DNA from: Prorocentrum cordatum
Lineage: Eukaryota; Sar; Dinophyceae; Prorocentrales; Prorocentraceae
Assembly: GCA_963575745.1 (NCBI GenBank)
Contig: CAUYUJ010006546.1
Location: 68,251-132,250 of the forward strand
DNA length: 64,000 bases
Direction: 5' to 3'
Positions 1 to 10,135 of this stretch are shown piece by piece. A program made the position numbers and the translations under genes. The notes below the pieces were generated by a model. It saw only the letters and a list, made by a program, of their open reading frames with translations, did no database searches and was not told where the DNA came from. Within the stretch, counting starts at the first letter, position 1; each line of letters starts with the position of its first letter.

Positions 1-850
1 CTCCTCCTCCCTGTTCATCCCTCCTCCGCCTCCTCCCTCCTCCTCCTCCTCTTCCTCCTTCCCCCCCTCCTCCTCCTGCTCCTGCTCCGCCTGCCCTTCG
101 TCCTCCTCATCATCATGGATCCCTCCCTTCTCCGATGCCTCCCCCTCTTCTCCTACTCCTCATCTCCTCTACTCCTCCTCCCTCCTCCTCCTCCTCCTCC
201 TCCTCCTCCTCCTCCTCCTCCCTCCTCATACCTCCTCATCGGCGCTCATCCTTTGCCTCTTCCTCATCAGGACGGAGGATGATGGCCGCGTCGTCGTCGA
301 AAGATCAAGCAGACAGACAGCGAGGGAGGAGGAAGGATGAGGAGGAGGGGGAGGAGGAGGAGGAGGAGAGGAGGAGGGAGGAGGTGGAGAAGAGGAGGAG
401 GAGGTGGGAGGAGGGGAGCAAGAGGAGGAGAACTCCCAATATATGGGGGTCGTTAAGGGCGCATTGGGGAATGAGAGGGGGCGTAGGGAGAGGAGGAGGA
501 GGAGGATGGTCGAGGAGGAGGAGGGTGGAGGAGGAGGAGGAGGGGAGCAGGAGGGAGGAGGGGGAGGCAGGGTGAGGAGGGGGAGGAGGAGGAGGAGGAG
601 GAGGAGGAGGAGGAGGAGGAGGAGGAGGAGGAGGAGGAGGAGGAGTGGGAGGGGGACGGGGAGCTCCTCCTCCTCCTTGTCATCCTGGAGGGAATTCAGA
701 CCTTCACGCTCCAGGCTCCAGGAGGAGGAGGAGGAGAAACCGGATGAGGAGGGGGAGGAGGAGAAGGAGCAGACGGAGGAGGAGGAGCTTGGCACGTTGG
801 AAAAAGGAGATTGCGAAGGAGGAGAAGAAGGAGAGGGAGGAGGAGACGAA
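1..850. repeat. TCC/GGA triplet microsatellite region
   Basis: Nearly pure TCC runs (about 1-245) switch to GGA runs (about 320-850), so the segment is an imperfect inverted arrangement of one trinucleotide. Open frames here encode only poly-Ser, poly-Pro, poly-Glu or poly-Arg and show no domain. No gene is supported. The following 850-1200 is unique sequence with nothing recognisable. Confidence 0.9.
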
Positions 851-1204
851 GGGCGCGCGAAGCGCATGATTGAATTCAAATTGGAGCGCAATGAGTTAAG
901 CGCTGGGCGAAAAACACGCTATGGGGGGCAGACAACGCAACAACATAGAACAACGTGGCTGACCAACACAATAACATTTGTATCCGCAGCGCGTTTTTTT
1001 CTTGCAAGCGGTACAATTTCAGGAATTACAATGGTTGAAGATAGGGGGAAGTTAATGGGTATAGTGGCTTAAGATAGGGGGGAATTTCATTCTTCACGCT
1101 TCGCGTATCCCCACCAGCCCATCTCAAAACAGCAACTCTTGCGAAGCATGCCGACAGTCGTGTTTTTCAGGCGTGTTTCCGCCTGCCCCCGCATATCTCC
1201 GGGC

Positions 1205-1445
1205 CTCTCGTCCTGGTGTGAGTCGTTCGGGCCCTTCTTCCTGGTGTGAGTCGTTCGGGCTCTTCGTCGTGGTTTGAGTCGTTCGGGCTCTTCGTCCTGG
1301 TGTGAGTCGTTCGGGCTTCTCGTGGTGTGAGTTGTTCGGGCCCTTCGTCCTGGTGTGAGTCGTTCGGGCTCCTCCTGGTGTGAGTCGTTCGGGCTCCTCG
1401 TGGTGTGAGTCGTTCGGGGCCCTCGTCCTGGTGTGAGTCGTTGGG
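1205..1445. repeat. 25-28 bp minisatellite, about 9 copies
   Basis: The core GTGTGAGTCGTTCGGGCTC recurs at spacings of 28, 28, 28, 25, 28, 25, 25 and 28 bp. Mixed 25/28 spacing suggests loss or gain of one triplet in some units. Minus-strand open frames across it are Thr/Arg/Pro-rich repeats and not a credible protein. Confidence 0.85.
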
Positions 1446-1665
1446 GCTCCTCGTGGGGCCTCTTGGGGGCCTCTTGGAGGCTCTTGGGGCCTCTTGGGGG
1501 CCTCTTGGGGGCCTCTTGGGGGCCTCGTGGGGCGTCTTGGGGCCTCTTGGGGGCCTCTTGGGGGCCTCTTGGGGGCCTCTTGGGACCTCTTGGGGGCCTC
1601 TTGGGGGCCTCTTGGAGGCCTCTTGGGACCCTCCTGGGGGCCTCTTGGGGCCAGCGTGGGGCCTG
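1446..1665. repeat. CTCTTGGGGGC minisatellite
   Basis: About eighteen degenerate copies of a 12-bp CCTCTTGGGGGC unit. The same motif in the opposite orientation (GCCCCCAAGAGG) dominates 16845-17360 and seeds 18240-19210, so it is a genome-wide simple-repeat family. It yields Gly-Leu-Leu-Gly-Ala-Ser-Trp pseudo-proteins on one strand and Pro-Arg-Gly-Pro-Gln on the other. 1666-2034 is unique with no gene seen. Confidence 0.85.
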
Positions 1666-2430
1666 TTGCGACCTCCTCAGAAGCGCAAATGAGCGCTGCC
1701 CCTTGAGAAGGACAAAATGAGCCCAAAACCTTCGTAAAATCAATGAGGTCAAAATGGGGCCAAAACCGTAGTAACATCAATGATTTTGGCTTCAAAGAAG
1801 AGCAGAGGGGCCTATCTCCGCCCCCCCGTCGGGGCCAGAATCCTCGTGAGGGTCGTCGTTTTTTGGCCCTCCCAGGAGTCGGAATTGACCCCTCTAACGA
1901 CCCGCGAAACCCCCTCTCCAGGCCCAGGGGGAGGGGGTAGGTGGAGGGGTAAACCCCTCCCCGAAGGGGAAGAAGGGGGGTTAAGAACAGAGAGAGCTCC
2001 CTAAACCACTCACGCCCAAAGGGCTGGTGGGATTTTCAAATTACCCCGACGGAAGGACACCACATGATCATCTGTTTAGCTTGCCCTTATCCGTTTCCCC
2101 CTGGCCATGGCAAACACTCTCCTCTCGCCCTCCCCCTCTGCCCTCTTTCCTTACTTATTATATTTCTCCCCCTCACCCTCCTTCAACTCCTCCTCCTCCT
2201 CCTCCTCCTTTTCCACCTCCTCCTCATCATCGCCCTCCCCCTACCCCTTCCCCCCTCCTCGTCTTCCTCCTGCCGCTTCTCTATGTGCACCTCCCCTTCC
2301 CCCTGGTCGGGGCAAGCAAGCGGCCCCCGGGGCCGAAAACAGGACGCAGCCCCCATGGACGAAGAAAAGCACCAAAGAATTGGCGCTAGTTGCCCCTTAC
2401 CCACGAGAACGCAAGGCATGATTTGAGGAG

Positions 2431-2810
2431 GGGCTGCCTCTGCCCCTGATTCGGCCGACGATGGGTTACCACCGCCAGCCCGGAGACAAGGGGTTACCCC
2501 TGCCCCCGATTCGGCCGAGGATGGATTACCACCCACAGCCCGGACGCAAGGGGCTACCCCTGCCCCCGATTCGGCCGACGATTGGTTACCACCGCCAGCC
2601 CAGAGACACGGGGTTACCCCTGGCCCCGATTCGGCCGAGGATGGTTTACCACCCCCAGCCCGGACGCAAGGCGCTACCCCTTCGCCCGATTCGGCCGCCG
2701 ATGGGTTACCACCGGCGGGCCGGAGACAAGGGGTTACTCCTGCCCCCGATTCGGCCGAGGATGGGCTACCACCCCCGGCCTGGACACAAGGAGCTACCCC
2801 TGCGCCAGGC
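2431..2810. repeat. 60-bp tandem repeat, 6 copies
   Basis: Units align every 60 bp exactly, each with GATTCGGCCGACGATGGGTT followed by ACCACCGCCAGCCC and a GGGTTACCCC core. Alternate units differ consistently (CGGAGACAAG versus CGGACGCAAG), which suggests a 120-bp dimer. 60 is divisible by 3, so 20-residue peptide repeats appear in several frames. I regard these as by-products. A 13-copy array of the same unit lies at 10136-10915. Confidence 0.9.
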
Positions 2811-2817
2811 CGCTGTC

Positions 2818-2897
2818 TCGTCGTCGTCGTCGTCAGCCCCTCGTCGTCGTCATCGTCGTCGTCGGCCTCGTCGTCGTCGTCGTCGTCGTCGTCGTTA
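2818..2897. repeat. TCG trinucleotide run
   Basis: About 25 TCG triplets joining the 60-bp array to the 160/161-bp satellite. The same junction module occurs at 10920-10992. Confidence 0.9.
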
Positions 2898-3815
2898 CAC
2901 GTTTCGGATGACCCGCTCGGATTGCCAACATGAAGTGCGGGATCCATAGGAAAGGGGCTCCCGCCTGAAACTTCCTCACAATTCACTCGTAGAGAAGGCT
3001 CCCCCTGGATACTCCCCCCAAATTCAAGCCTGAAGAGCCCCAAAGTGACGACTGTTTCACGTTTCGGATGACCCGCTCGGATTGCCCACGTGAAGATGCG
3101 GGACCCATAGGAAGGGGGCTCCCGCCTGAGACGTCCTCATAATTCACTCCCAGACGAGGCTCCCGCTGAATATCTCCTCCAAGTTCAAGCTTGAGGAGCC
3201 CAAAAGTGATGACAGTTACACGTTTCGGATGACCCGCTCGGATTACCAACATGAAGTGCGGGACCCATAGGAAGGGGGCTTCCGCCTGAGACGTCCTCAG
3301 AACTCACACACAGACGAGGCTCCCGCTTAATATTTCCTTCAGATTCACGCCGCAAGGGCCCAAAAGTGACGACAGTTACACGTTTCGGATGACCCGCTTC
3401 GGATTACCAACATGAAGTTTGGGCCCCATAAGGACAGGGCTCCCGCCTGCGACTTCGTCGCGAATCACTCACAGACGAGGCTCCTGCGTTCTATTTCCCC
3501 AATATTCAAGCTCGAGGATCCCAAAAGTGACAACAGTTTCAGGTTTGGGATGACCCGCTCGGATTACCAACGCGAAGTGCGGGACCCATAGGGAGGGTGC
3601 TCCCGCCTGAGATTTCCTCACAATTTACTCACAGACGAGACTCCCGCCTGATACTTCCTCCATATGCAGGCTTGGGGAGCCCAAAAGTGACGACAGTTAC
3701 GGGTTTGGGATGACCGCCTCGGATTACCAACATGAAGGGCGGGACCCATAGGGAGGAGGTTCCCGCCAAAGACTTCCTTGCAATTCACTCACAGACGAGG
3801 CTCCCGCTTGATACT
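2898..3815. repeat. 160/161-bp satellite array
   Basis: The landmark GTTTCGGATGACCCGCTCGG recurs at 2901, 3061, 3222, 3382, 3543 and 3703, alternating 160 and 161 bp. Each unit carries GCGGGACCCATAGG, GGCTCCCGCCTGAGAC, ACTCACAGACGAGGCTCCCG and CCAAAAGTGACGACAGTTAC. The satellite reappears at 7490-7825, 8150-8415, 10993-11640 and 12605-13030, always linked to the same neighbouring modules. No coding capacity. Confidence 0.92.
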
Positions 3816-4230
3816 CAGTCCATGATGGTGAATGTGATGAGCAAGTGAATGAGTGATTGAGTGAGTGGGTGAGTGTGTCAGTGAGTGATGATGATCATGA
3901 ATGAGTAATACAGTGGTGATGATGGTGACGATAATGGTGATGGCCGATGATCGTGATGATGATGGTGACGTGATGGTGATCATCGGATGATTGTGATAAT
4001 CGATGACCGATGATTGCGATCGCACCGAATTCCTTTCATGTGCTGGTGGTGGTGTTGATGATGATGACGATGATGATGACAGATGGAGTGGGACGAAATG
4101 ATGAGTGCGTGAGTGATGAGGATGATGATGTTGAGCGGGTGAGTAGGTTATCGAGCGGCGATGATGATCACCAGGATGATTTTGATGATGAGGGATGATG
4201 AGTGATGATGAGTGATGATGATGGTGGTGG

Positions 4231-4261
<31 letters not shown>

Positions 4262-4298
4262 CAACGAAAGAGAGAGAGAGAGAGAGAAATAGAGAGAT

Positions 4299-4354
<56 letters not shown>

Positions 4355-4360
4355 AGAGAG
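3816..4360. repeat. TGA-rich tract followed by GA run
   Basis: Degenerate TGATGATGG repeats (3816-4220) enclose a conserved unique island, GATTGCGATCGCACCGAATTCC then TTTCATGTGCTGGTGG. A (GA)n run follows (4221-4360), then GATGAAGAGACACAAAGAGG. Copies of the whole block are at 8416-8870 and 13030-13495, so it is one module of the higher-order repeat. Confidence 0.9.
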
Positions 4361-4895
4361 AGATGAAGAGACACAAAGAGGGGGTGTGGGAGGACTGCGC
4401 GGGGTGCGCAGAGACAACAAGAACCCCATTTAGGATGTGGGGGAAAAAACAAGTACTCCGACGGTTGGACCCCGCATGAGAAAGAATATGTTTACCTTGC
4501 CCTTTGCCCTTTCCCCCTCCCCCTGGCGCACGCCCTCCTTTCGCCCTCCGCTCTGCCCTCTCCTCCTCCTTATATTTCTCATCATCCTTCTCCTCCTTCT
4601 CCTGGGCCACCTCCACCTCATCATCACCCGCCCCCATGCCCCTGCCCTCCTCCTCGTCCTCCTCCTAATCTTCTCCACGTGCACCTCCCCTTCCCCCTGG
4701 TCGGGGCAAGCAAATCGATTTTCTTTGGCGCCGTCGCCGCGTCGGCCAGCACGCGCGCGTTTGCCGACTGCTACATCGCGAAACCGTCGGACCAACCCGT
4801 CGGGCCAGGCCATTGGGACAACCTCGCAGGCCGCAGGGGCGCGGGAGCCACCCGTTGGGACAACCCCGCGGGCCTCCAGGTGCGCGCCGCGGCGG

Positions 4896-7534
4896 TCAGG
4901 CGGGTGGCAGCACGAAGCCCAGCTCTGCCGCGACCTGCTCCGCTTCAGCCCTGGAGTCCACTGCTCTCTTGTCGAACTCTTGGAGCGCCTTCCGCGGTGA
5001 CGCCGGCGGCCTGCGCTCCAGGAGCTCTCGCGTGGGCGGCCGCAGGATCAGCATGTTCCGCATGCGCGTGTCGCGGGAAAATATCATTTAGAGGTGCAGC
5101 CACCACATCTCGGCCGACATGTCCGTGCGGCCAGCGTCTTCATCCCTGGCGCAGTCGATGGTGACGCCCTTGCGCAGCGTCTGGCCCTGCGACAGCGTGG
5201 AGGTCAGGTAGGACGCGTGCGACAGGGTGAACCCAGAGCGGCGCACAGCGTGCGCCCCCGAGCTTTGCCACGTGAGTTCCTGCTCGCTGGGCCTGAACAT
5301 GAGCAAGTTCCTCGCCCGCGCCTTGGCCTCGCCGTCGTCGTCGGCGGCGTCGGCGCCCTGCTGCAACACCTCGGCGACCTCCTTGTAGATCGGGAACTCC
5401 TGGAAGCCGTGCACCTGCAGCCAGATTCCCTGCGGTAGGTAGCGGGGGCGGAAGAGCTGGCCCGGCGGGCACTCCTCGTAGTCCCGCTCGTCGTTCGCGT
5501 GAAACCCGAAGGACACGGCGGTGGCCCGTTGCTCCTGCACGAGCCCCAACTTCTTCTTCAGCTCTTCCTGCACGGCCGTGAACCGAACCTCCATGTCGAC
5601 GTGTGCCGGTAAGACGCCGTGGATGTTCCCCGTCTTGAGCATGTTCGGGACGTTCAGGAGGCGCCGGCCTGTTTTTGTTTTGTTTTTGTTTCTTTTTATT
5701 TTTTTTGTATCTATGTTCTTTTTGCTTTTCATTTTTGCCGTGGCTTTTTTATTTTCTTTTTTTTTGTTTTTGTTTTTTTTTGATTTTGTTTTTTTGTTTT
5801 TTTTGTCTTTTTGCACGTTTCTTGTTTTTTGTTTCTTGTTTCTTCTTTCTGCGTCTGGGTCGCTCTGAATCGTGCCGCACTCGTCCACGGCCTGCAAGAA
5901 AACGAGGGGCACGCCCAGACGCCGAGCGTCGCGACGAGCACGCGTGTTGATCCACCTCGCCAGCGTCTCCCAGTAGATGCCCATGCCGTAGCCGAGCAGA
6001 AAGTTCTCGTGCTGGCGCCGTGGGGCCAGGACGCCGTGGCTGTCAGAGGCCAACGTCTTCTCCCAGGCAGACCAGACCTCTGGTGGGAAGCGCTTGCCCT
6101 CGCGCGTGCAGCCCAAGAACGCGATCACTGGGTCCCCCGGCTCGAAGCGCTCTGTGCCCTTCAGCTCGAAGACGCAGGGGATCTAGAGAAGACCCTGATG
6201 GCTTGCTGGATCTCCACCGTCGGCGGCTCCGCGTACTTGTGCGACCCGTCGTCCAGGAGCTCGTTCACGTCCGTCAGGAAACCGATGCTGCCTGTGGGCT
6301 TCAGCTGCAGGAAATCCCCGAGGTGCAACGCGATGGGGACGCGGCCGAAGTGGTGGTGCGGCCTCTGGTAGGTGGACTCCTGCGCGTCGCGCGTGTCACT
6401 GCGCCCGTGGCAGGCGCGAGTGTCCAGCGCGTTGCACAGAGCAGCTGCCACCAAGCTTACCTCCTCGATGACCAGGGCGCGGACGTGCTCCCACAACCAC
6501 TGCAACCTCTTCTGCGCGCCCCCCGGACTCATCTTCGCGTTGATGTACTTCTGGACTCGCAGGGCGCAGGCGCTGTGCAGCGTTCTGGCCTTCACCGTCT
6601 CCGTGGAGATGTTCTTCGCCTGCGCGTTCGAGAAGGCCACGACCATCGCGGCGCCGTTGCCCTGCGACGACGAGGGCCGCAAATACTCCACCACTGGGAA
6701 GACGATCTTCTGCGCCACGTGCGTCTTCCCCGAGCCGCCCTGGCCCAACAGGAGCAAGTGCGTCACTTTTCTTTCGCTCCAGGGCTTCTTCTGCACGTCG
6801 TCCTCCGAGGCGCCGTCGCAGGCCTTGGCGAACTTGGCGACGAAGAGCGCCTGGCCCCGCGCGAGTCTCTCGTTCTCCGGCAACCCAGCGACCAGGGCGG
6901 CGATGCACGCGCTGGGCGTTGAGTGCGCGCCGCCGGCAAAACTGGCCGCAGCGGGGTCGCCGCCCAGGCCGCCTGCGCCCTCGCCCTCGCCGCCCGGAGC
7001 GCCTGCGTCGTCCTCGTCGCGATTGCCCTGGAGGCGTTCGTCATGCAGGTTTGCCCAGGCGTGTCTCTCCTCGCGCGCTGCGGTCACCAGCGGTCGGCGC
7101 CCGGTCGCGGGCGCGGGGGCGGTCGCGGCATCCGTCGGCTCGGGCGCGCCCGCGCCCTCGCGCGCCGCTTCGGACATGCGCGGGGGCGCGAGAAGCTCCA
7201 TGGCCAACCTCGCGAGGCGCTTGCGGTGCGCGAAGTTTACCACGTCCGCCACGTCCTGCCCCCCGTCGATGCCCCACGTCGGGACCGGCTGGAAGTGCGC
7301 TCGGACCGCCAAGGGGGGCGCGCCCGGATGCTCTACGCTCTCGCCCGCCTCGGCGCCCTCGTCTTGACCGGCGCCCCCGCCGGTGGTCGCCTTGAGGCGC
7401 GCGCTCTGCGCGGCCGCGTCGCTCTGGCACTGCCGGGGCTCCTTCTCCTCGCGCCGCCAGGTGGACACTGCCTGCGGGGATTCAACGCGGGGACGAACCG
7501 GCGGGCCCCCGCCTGCGACTTCCTCGGGAGTCAC
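4896..7534 (-). pseudogene. Broken PIF1/Helitron-type helicase
   Basis: SF1B helicase relic read from 7534 down to 4896. The first segment (457 codons, 7534-6161) has Walker A GQGGSGKT at about 264-271, a degenerate Walker B IEEVSL at about 356-361 and a motif III-like GDFLQLKP at about 406-413. After a frame change near 6161 the second segment (6128-5088) holds GDPVIAFLG, an A-rich Lys tract (5852-5668) and the late motif TLSQGQTLRKGVTID. An in-frame stop at 5088 separates it from FSRDTRMRNMLILRPP and the C-terminal tail (to 4896). PIF1-family helicases unwind DNA 5'-3', and similar ones power Helitron transposition. No Rep/HUH nuclease is seen nearby. The stop and frameshift argue for a pseudogene, though an unrecognised intron could explain the 6161 break. 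The true start is unknown because the frame runs out of satellite DNA. Confidence 0.8.
5668..5852. repeat. T-rich tract inside the helicase
   Basis: About 185 bp, almost only T with scattered G and C on the plus strand (A-rich on the helicase strand). It stays open in the helicase frame and would add some 60 mostly Lys/Asn residues between GTIQSDPDAE and RRLLNVPNML. It may be an intron or an insertion. A similar, longer tract is at 7826-8157. Confidence 0.8.
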
Positions 7535-8415
7535 TCACAGACGAGGCTCCCGCCTGATGCGTCCTCCTTATTCAAGCCCTCCGGATGCCAAAAGTGGCGA
7601 CAGTCTTACGTTTCGGATGACTCTCCTCGGATTAAAAACGCGAAGTACGGGCCCCATAAGGAGAGGCCCCCCGCCTGAGATTTCGCTGCAATTTACTCAC
7701 AGACGAGGCTCCCGCTTGATATTTTCCGAAATTCGCGCCACAGGGGCCCAAAAGTGACGACAGTTACACGTTTCGGATGACCCGCCTCGGATTGCCAACG
7801 TGAAATTCCGGCTCCATAAGGAGAGGGGCAGTTCTTTTCTTATTTTTTTTTCTTTTTTTTTTATTTTTCTTTTGTTTTTTTTGGGGTTTTTTTTTTTCGT
7901 TTATTTTTTTCAATTTTGAGTTATTTCTAGTTTTTTTTTTTGTTCATTTTTATTTTTCGACTTCGATTTTTTATTTTTTGGATTTTAGTGTTTTTCTAAG
8001 ATTTTTTTCCTTTTTATCTGGTGCTTGTTTTTTTTTTCTTTTCTTTGTTGTATTTCTGTCTTGTTATTTTTCTATTTTTTCTTTATTTGTTTCTTTCTTC
8101 TTTATTTTTTTCTCTTTTTCCGTCTTTTTTTTTTTTTATTTTTTTCCCGCTTGCGATTTCGTCGCAAAGCACTCGCGGGGCCCATAGGGGGGGTGCCCCC
8201 GCCTAAGACCTCCTTATAATTTACTCACAGACGAGGCCCCCGCCTGATACTTCCTCCATATTCAGGCCTGGGGAGCCCAAAAGTGACGACAGTAACACGT
8301 TTGGGATGACCTGCCTCGGATTGCCAATATGAAGTGTGGGACCCATAGGAAGGAGGCTCCCGCCTAAGACTTCCTTGCAATTCACCCACAGACGAGGCTC
8401 CCGCTTGATACTCAG
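7490..8415. repeat. 160/161-bp satellite split by a T-rich tract
   Basis: Two to three diverged satellite units (7490-7825), then 330 bp of T-rich DNA (7826-8157), then 1.5 further units (8150-8415). The T-rich block begins after CATAAGGAGAGGGG and ends at CCCGCTTGCGATTTCGTCGC, both satellite sequence, so it looks inserted in or expanded from a unit. Confidence 0.85.
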
Positions 8416-8870
8416 TCCATGATGGTGAATGTGATGAGTAAGTGAATGAATGATAGAGTGAGTGGGTGAGTGAGTGAGTGATGATGATGAATGCGTAATA
8501 CAGTGATGTTGATGGTCACGATGATGATGATGATGATGATGGCCGATGATCGTGATGATGATGGTGACGTGATGATGATCATCGGATGATGGTGGTAATC
8601 GATGCCTGGTGATTGCGATCGCACCGAGTTCCTTTCATGTGTTGGTGGTGGTGATGATGATGATGCTGGCGATGATGATGACAGATGGAGTGGGACGAAG
8701 TGATGAGTGAGTGAGTGGTGGTGATGATGATGTTGAGTGGGTGAGTGAACGATCGAGCGATGATGATGATCACCACGATGATTAGGATGATGAGGGATGA
8801 TGAGTGATGATGGTAATGGTGGGAAAGAGAGAGAGAGAGAGAGAGAAAAAAAGAGAGAGCGCGAGAGATG
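8416..8870. repeat. TGA-rich tract and GA run (second copy)
   Basis: Second copy of the 3816-4360 module, including the GATTGCGATCGCACCG island. The GA run is shorter (8824-8870) and is followed by the conserved GATGAAGAGACACAGAAAGG block. Confidence 0.9.
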
Positions 8871-9171
8871 AAGAGACACAGAAAGGGGGTGTGGGAGGAC
8901 TGCGCGGGGTGTGCAGAGAAAACAAGAACCCCACTTAGGATGTGGGGAAATTACACCGACGGAAGGACCCCACATGATCATCTGATTAGCTTGCCCTTAT
9001 CCGTTTCCCCATGGCCATGGCAAACACCCTCCTGTCGCCCTCCCCCTCTGCCCTCTTTCCCTACTTATTATATGTCCCCCCCCCTCCTTCAACTCATCCT
9101 CCTCCTCCTTTTCCACCTCCTCCTCATCATCGCCCTCCCCCTACCCCTTCCCCCCTCCTCATCTTCCAAGG

Positions 9172-9495
9172 ATGAGGCCGATCAGCTCGCCGCGGAGCTT
9201 GGCTTCGTGTTGCCTCCCGCCTGAGAGCCGCGGCGCGCAGCTTGAGGCCCGCGGGGTTGTCCCAACGGTCTGGCCCGCGGGGTTTGTCTCGACGGCCTGC
9301 CCTCGCGCCCCAGCGGCCCGCGGGATTGCCCCAAAAGGCATGGCCCGCGGGGTTGCCCCAAAGGCTTCGCGATCTAGCCGTCGGCGAACGCGCGCGTGCT
9401 GGCCGAGGCGGCAACGGGGCCGAGGAAAATCGACTTGCTTGCCCCGACCAGGGGGAAGGGGAGGTGCACATAGAGAAGCGGCAGGAGGAAGTCTT
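9172..9495 (+). pseudogene. Inverted piece of the helicase 3' region
   Basis: This 320-bp block is the reverse complement of the segment at about 4669-4960 in unit 2. The plus-strand frame ends LAAELGFVLPPA, which in unit 2 is the minus-strand C-terminus. GCACCTCCCCTTCCCCCTGG of unit 2 appears here as its complement near 9460-9480. Directly after it (9496 on) the homology returns to the original orientation, so only this block was inverted. It contains about four 27-30 bp WDNPAG-type repeats. Confidence 0.75.
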
Positions 9496-9655
9496 CGCTC
9501 TCTCATCGAATTCCTCGAGCGCCTTACGCAAGGACGCTGGCGGCCCTCGCTCCAGGAGGTCGCGCGGGGGCGGCCGCAGGATCAGCATGCTCCGCATGCA
9601 CGTGGCGCGGAAGAGCATGACGTAGAGGTGCAGCCACCACTGGTCGTCCGACAAT
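9496..9655 (-). pseudogene. Helicase C-terminal fragment, second copy
   Basis: Minus-strand reading gives WWLHLYVMLFRATCMRSM, then LILRPPPRDLLERGPPASL and KALEEFDER, matching the C-terminus of the helicase at 4896-5130. Here the Tyr codon is present where the first copy has a stop, so this copy keeps the ancestral sequence at that point. It is cut off upstream at about 9655 and downstream at about 9495, where sequence of the opposite orientation begins. Confidence 0.8.
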
Positions 9656-9943
9656 TAGAATCGAGAGAGAGAAGCGGCCCCCGGGGCCGAAAACAGGACG
9701 CGGCCCCCATGGTCGAAGAAAAGCACCAAACAATTGGCGCCAGATGCCCCTTACCCACGAGAACGCAAGGCATGTTTTGTGGAGGGACTGGTTTGGGGCG
9801 CGGGTGGCTTACCACCCGCCCCGGACGCAAGGGCTTCCCCCTGCGCAAGATTCGGCTGACGATGGGTTACCACCGCCGGCCCGGAGACAAGGGGTTCCCC
9901 TTGCGCCCTATTCTCGGGGGCCCCCAAACTGGGTGGTGACCAC

Positions 9944-10120
9944 ACCGTGCGGTGACTCGGTGGGGATTCGGGGTCACCGCACGGTTTTGGGGTTCGGGTC
10001 GTTCTCCGAGGACGTCTCGGGCGACAGGGGCCTCCGGGGTCCCAAGACCGTGCGGTGACGGACCGTGCGGTGAGGTCCTGGGGGATTTCGAGGTCACCGC
10101 ACGGTCAGTCACCGCACCGT
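9944..10120. repeat. Cluster of 13-bp inverted repeats
   Basis: ACCGTGCGGTGAC occurs at 9944 and 10047 and, without the last base, at 10062. Its complement GTCACCGCACGGT occurs at 9973 and 10093, with a variant at 10108. 9944-9956 and 9973-9985 form a perfect 13-bp stem with a 16-nt loop. The cluster interrupts the 60-bp array. Confidence 0.85.
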
Positions 10121-10135
10121 TTCGGGACTCCAAAT

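Larger units (their letters stand above)
2035..4445. repeat. Higher-order repeat, unit 1
   Basis: The unit starts with a C/T-rich head (2035-2300: ACATGATCATCTG, then TTGCCCTTATCCGTTTCCCC), repeated almost verbatim near 8960-9100. A block at 2286-2422 (CGGCCCCCGGGGCCGAAAACAGGACGC and on to GCAAGGCATG) recurs at 9670-9776. Then follow the 60-bp array, a TCG run, the 160/161-bp satellite, a TGA tract and a GA run. It has no helicase copy: the sequence passes directly from GGTCGGGGCAAGCAAG into the CGGCCCCCGGGG block. Units 2 and 3 repeat this order with insertions. Confidence 0.75.
4446..8943. repeat. Higher-order repeat, unit 2 (with helicase)
   Basis: The unit begins after the GAACCCCATTTAGGATGTGG landmark and ends at the next copy of that landmark (about 8930). 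Relative to unit 1 it lacks the 60-bp array but carries a nearly full helicase on the minus strand. The helicase 5' end runs straight into the 160/161-bp satellite near 7490-7560. The satellite is interrupted by a 330-bp T-rich tract. Confidence 0.7.

Noticed and set aside
1766-1797. Resemblance to the dinoflagellate spliced leader (CCGTAG, then ATTTTGGCTTCAA)
   Set aside because: The pieces are separated and altered compared with the leader as I remember it, no donor follows, and there is no tandem array. Probably chance.
4896-7534. A complete Helitron
   Set aside because: Only the helicase is visible. No HUH Rep nuclease motif or confident Helitron termini were found, so it is called a helicase pseudogene only.
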